64,000 bases of DNA from Faecalibacterium gallinarum (GTDB taxonomy: Bacteria; Bacillota; Clostridia; Oscillospirales; Ruminococcaceae). The translations under genes were made by a program, and so were the position numbers. The DNA lies in contig NZ_BQKV01000026.1 of NCBI RefSeq assembly GCF_022180365.1, positions 53,103 to 117,102 of the forward strand, written 5' to 3'. Shown one piece after another: positions 63,862-64,000 of this stretch. The notes beneath the pieces are model-generated. The model was not told the origin of the DNA. It was given only the letters and a program-made list of their open reading frames with translations, and did not search any database. Positions within the stretch are counted from its first letter, which is position 1, and each line of letters starts with the position of its first letter.

Positions 63862-64000
63862 CCCCCGGCATAGCCGGGGGTTTTTCATATGCGGGCATAG
63901 CCCTAGAATACTAGCCACGCGTCACGTCGCGTAAGTACGATCTGCCAGCCGCGAAAGATTTGTTACTTCCCGCCCGTAAACGGGCAATTCAGCTTACTGC
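63862..64000. mobile_element. Hairpin cluster at the right edge, possible end of an IS200/IS605-type element
   Basis: Four small hairpins in 110 nt: CCCCCGGC/GCCGGGGG (63862-63869/63873-63880), a second GGCATAGCC-centred hairpin at about 63893-63903, ACGCG/CGCGT (about 63917-63932), and GCCCGT/ACGGGC near 63972-63985. The first two share the core GGCATAGCC. Sub-terminal hairpins without inverted-repeat ends are typical of IS200/IS605 and TnpB-only elements, but no transposase gene is inside the window, and the first hairpin with TTTTT could be a simple terminator. Confidence 0.3.

Overview
The window is a GC-rich, gene-dense stretch of a Firmicutes chromosome, class Clostridia. The best guess is the Oscillospiraceae/Ruminococcaceae, near Faecalibacterium, Gemmiger, Subdoligranulum or Fournierella. 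This rests on gene content and order (TIGR03960/DUF2344 radical SAM pair, hprK-murB-rapZ-whiA-dnaE-pfkA, yajC-TIGR04086, a spo0A and gerA-type genes) and on GC-rich codon use. It cannot be fixed to a genus without a database search. Almost all genes are on the + strand, in short operons separated by hairpin terminators. No tRNA, rRNA, CRISPR array or prophage was seen.

Layout. 0-9.4 kb: radical SAM pair, rplS with a structured leader, lepB-rbgA-rnhB-yraN, thrC, a phosphoesterase and trigger factor. 9.5-16 kb: clpP, clpX, an aminotransferase, fused secDF, nrdR. 16-25.4 kb: an accessory block with a GT8 glycosyltransferase, a DUF421/DUF4363 pair, a divergent gerA-type germination operon, and a minus-strand operon made of a Na+/phosphate cotransporter followed by a PhoB/PhoR-type two-component system. 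That operon has a clear Pho-box-like repeat upstream. 25.7-36.3 kb: hprK-murB-rapZ-whiA-dnaE, pfkA, ligA. 36.4-42.3 kb: spo0A, rpmE, and a gliding-type ABC exporter module. 42.5-46.5 kb: a potABCD polyamine importer. 46.6-48.4 kb: acyl-ACP thioesterase, a probable small RNA gene, yerC, and a small Cys-rich acidic protein. 48.5-60.4 kb: pcrA, thyX-tmk, an acetyltransferase, mltG, a U32 peptidase, tgt, yajC-TIGR04086, a SpoIIM-like membrane protein, radA. 60.4-64 kb: a HAM1-like NTPase, a Xer-type recombinase, an AT-rich gap carrying a dif/lox-like palindrome, a minus-strand amidase, and a hairpin cluster at the right edge.

Themes. Sporulation and germination genes are scattered through the window (spo0A, gerA-type operon, DUF421/DUF4363, SpoIIM-like, CwlD-like amidase), so the organism is a spore former or descends from one; several of these proteins are diverged. 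Phosphate control is explicit at 25.4 kb. The two observations most likely to be new are: (1) a stand-alone transcription unit at about 47.4-47.6 kb with its own promoter and terminator, no credible reading frame, a pyrimidine-rich loop complementary to Shine-Dalgarno sequences, and 11-bp-phased TTACA repeats in front; and (2) a perfect 13-6-13 dif/lox-like site about 0.4 kb downstream of a Xer recombinase gene, at the point where gene orientation flips. This is compatible with a self-contained chromosome-dimer resolution locus.
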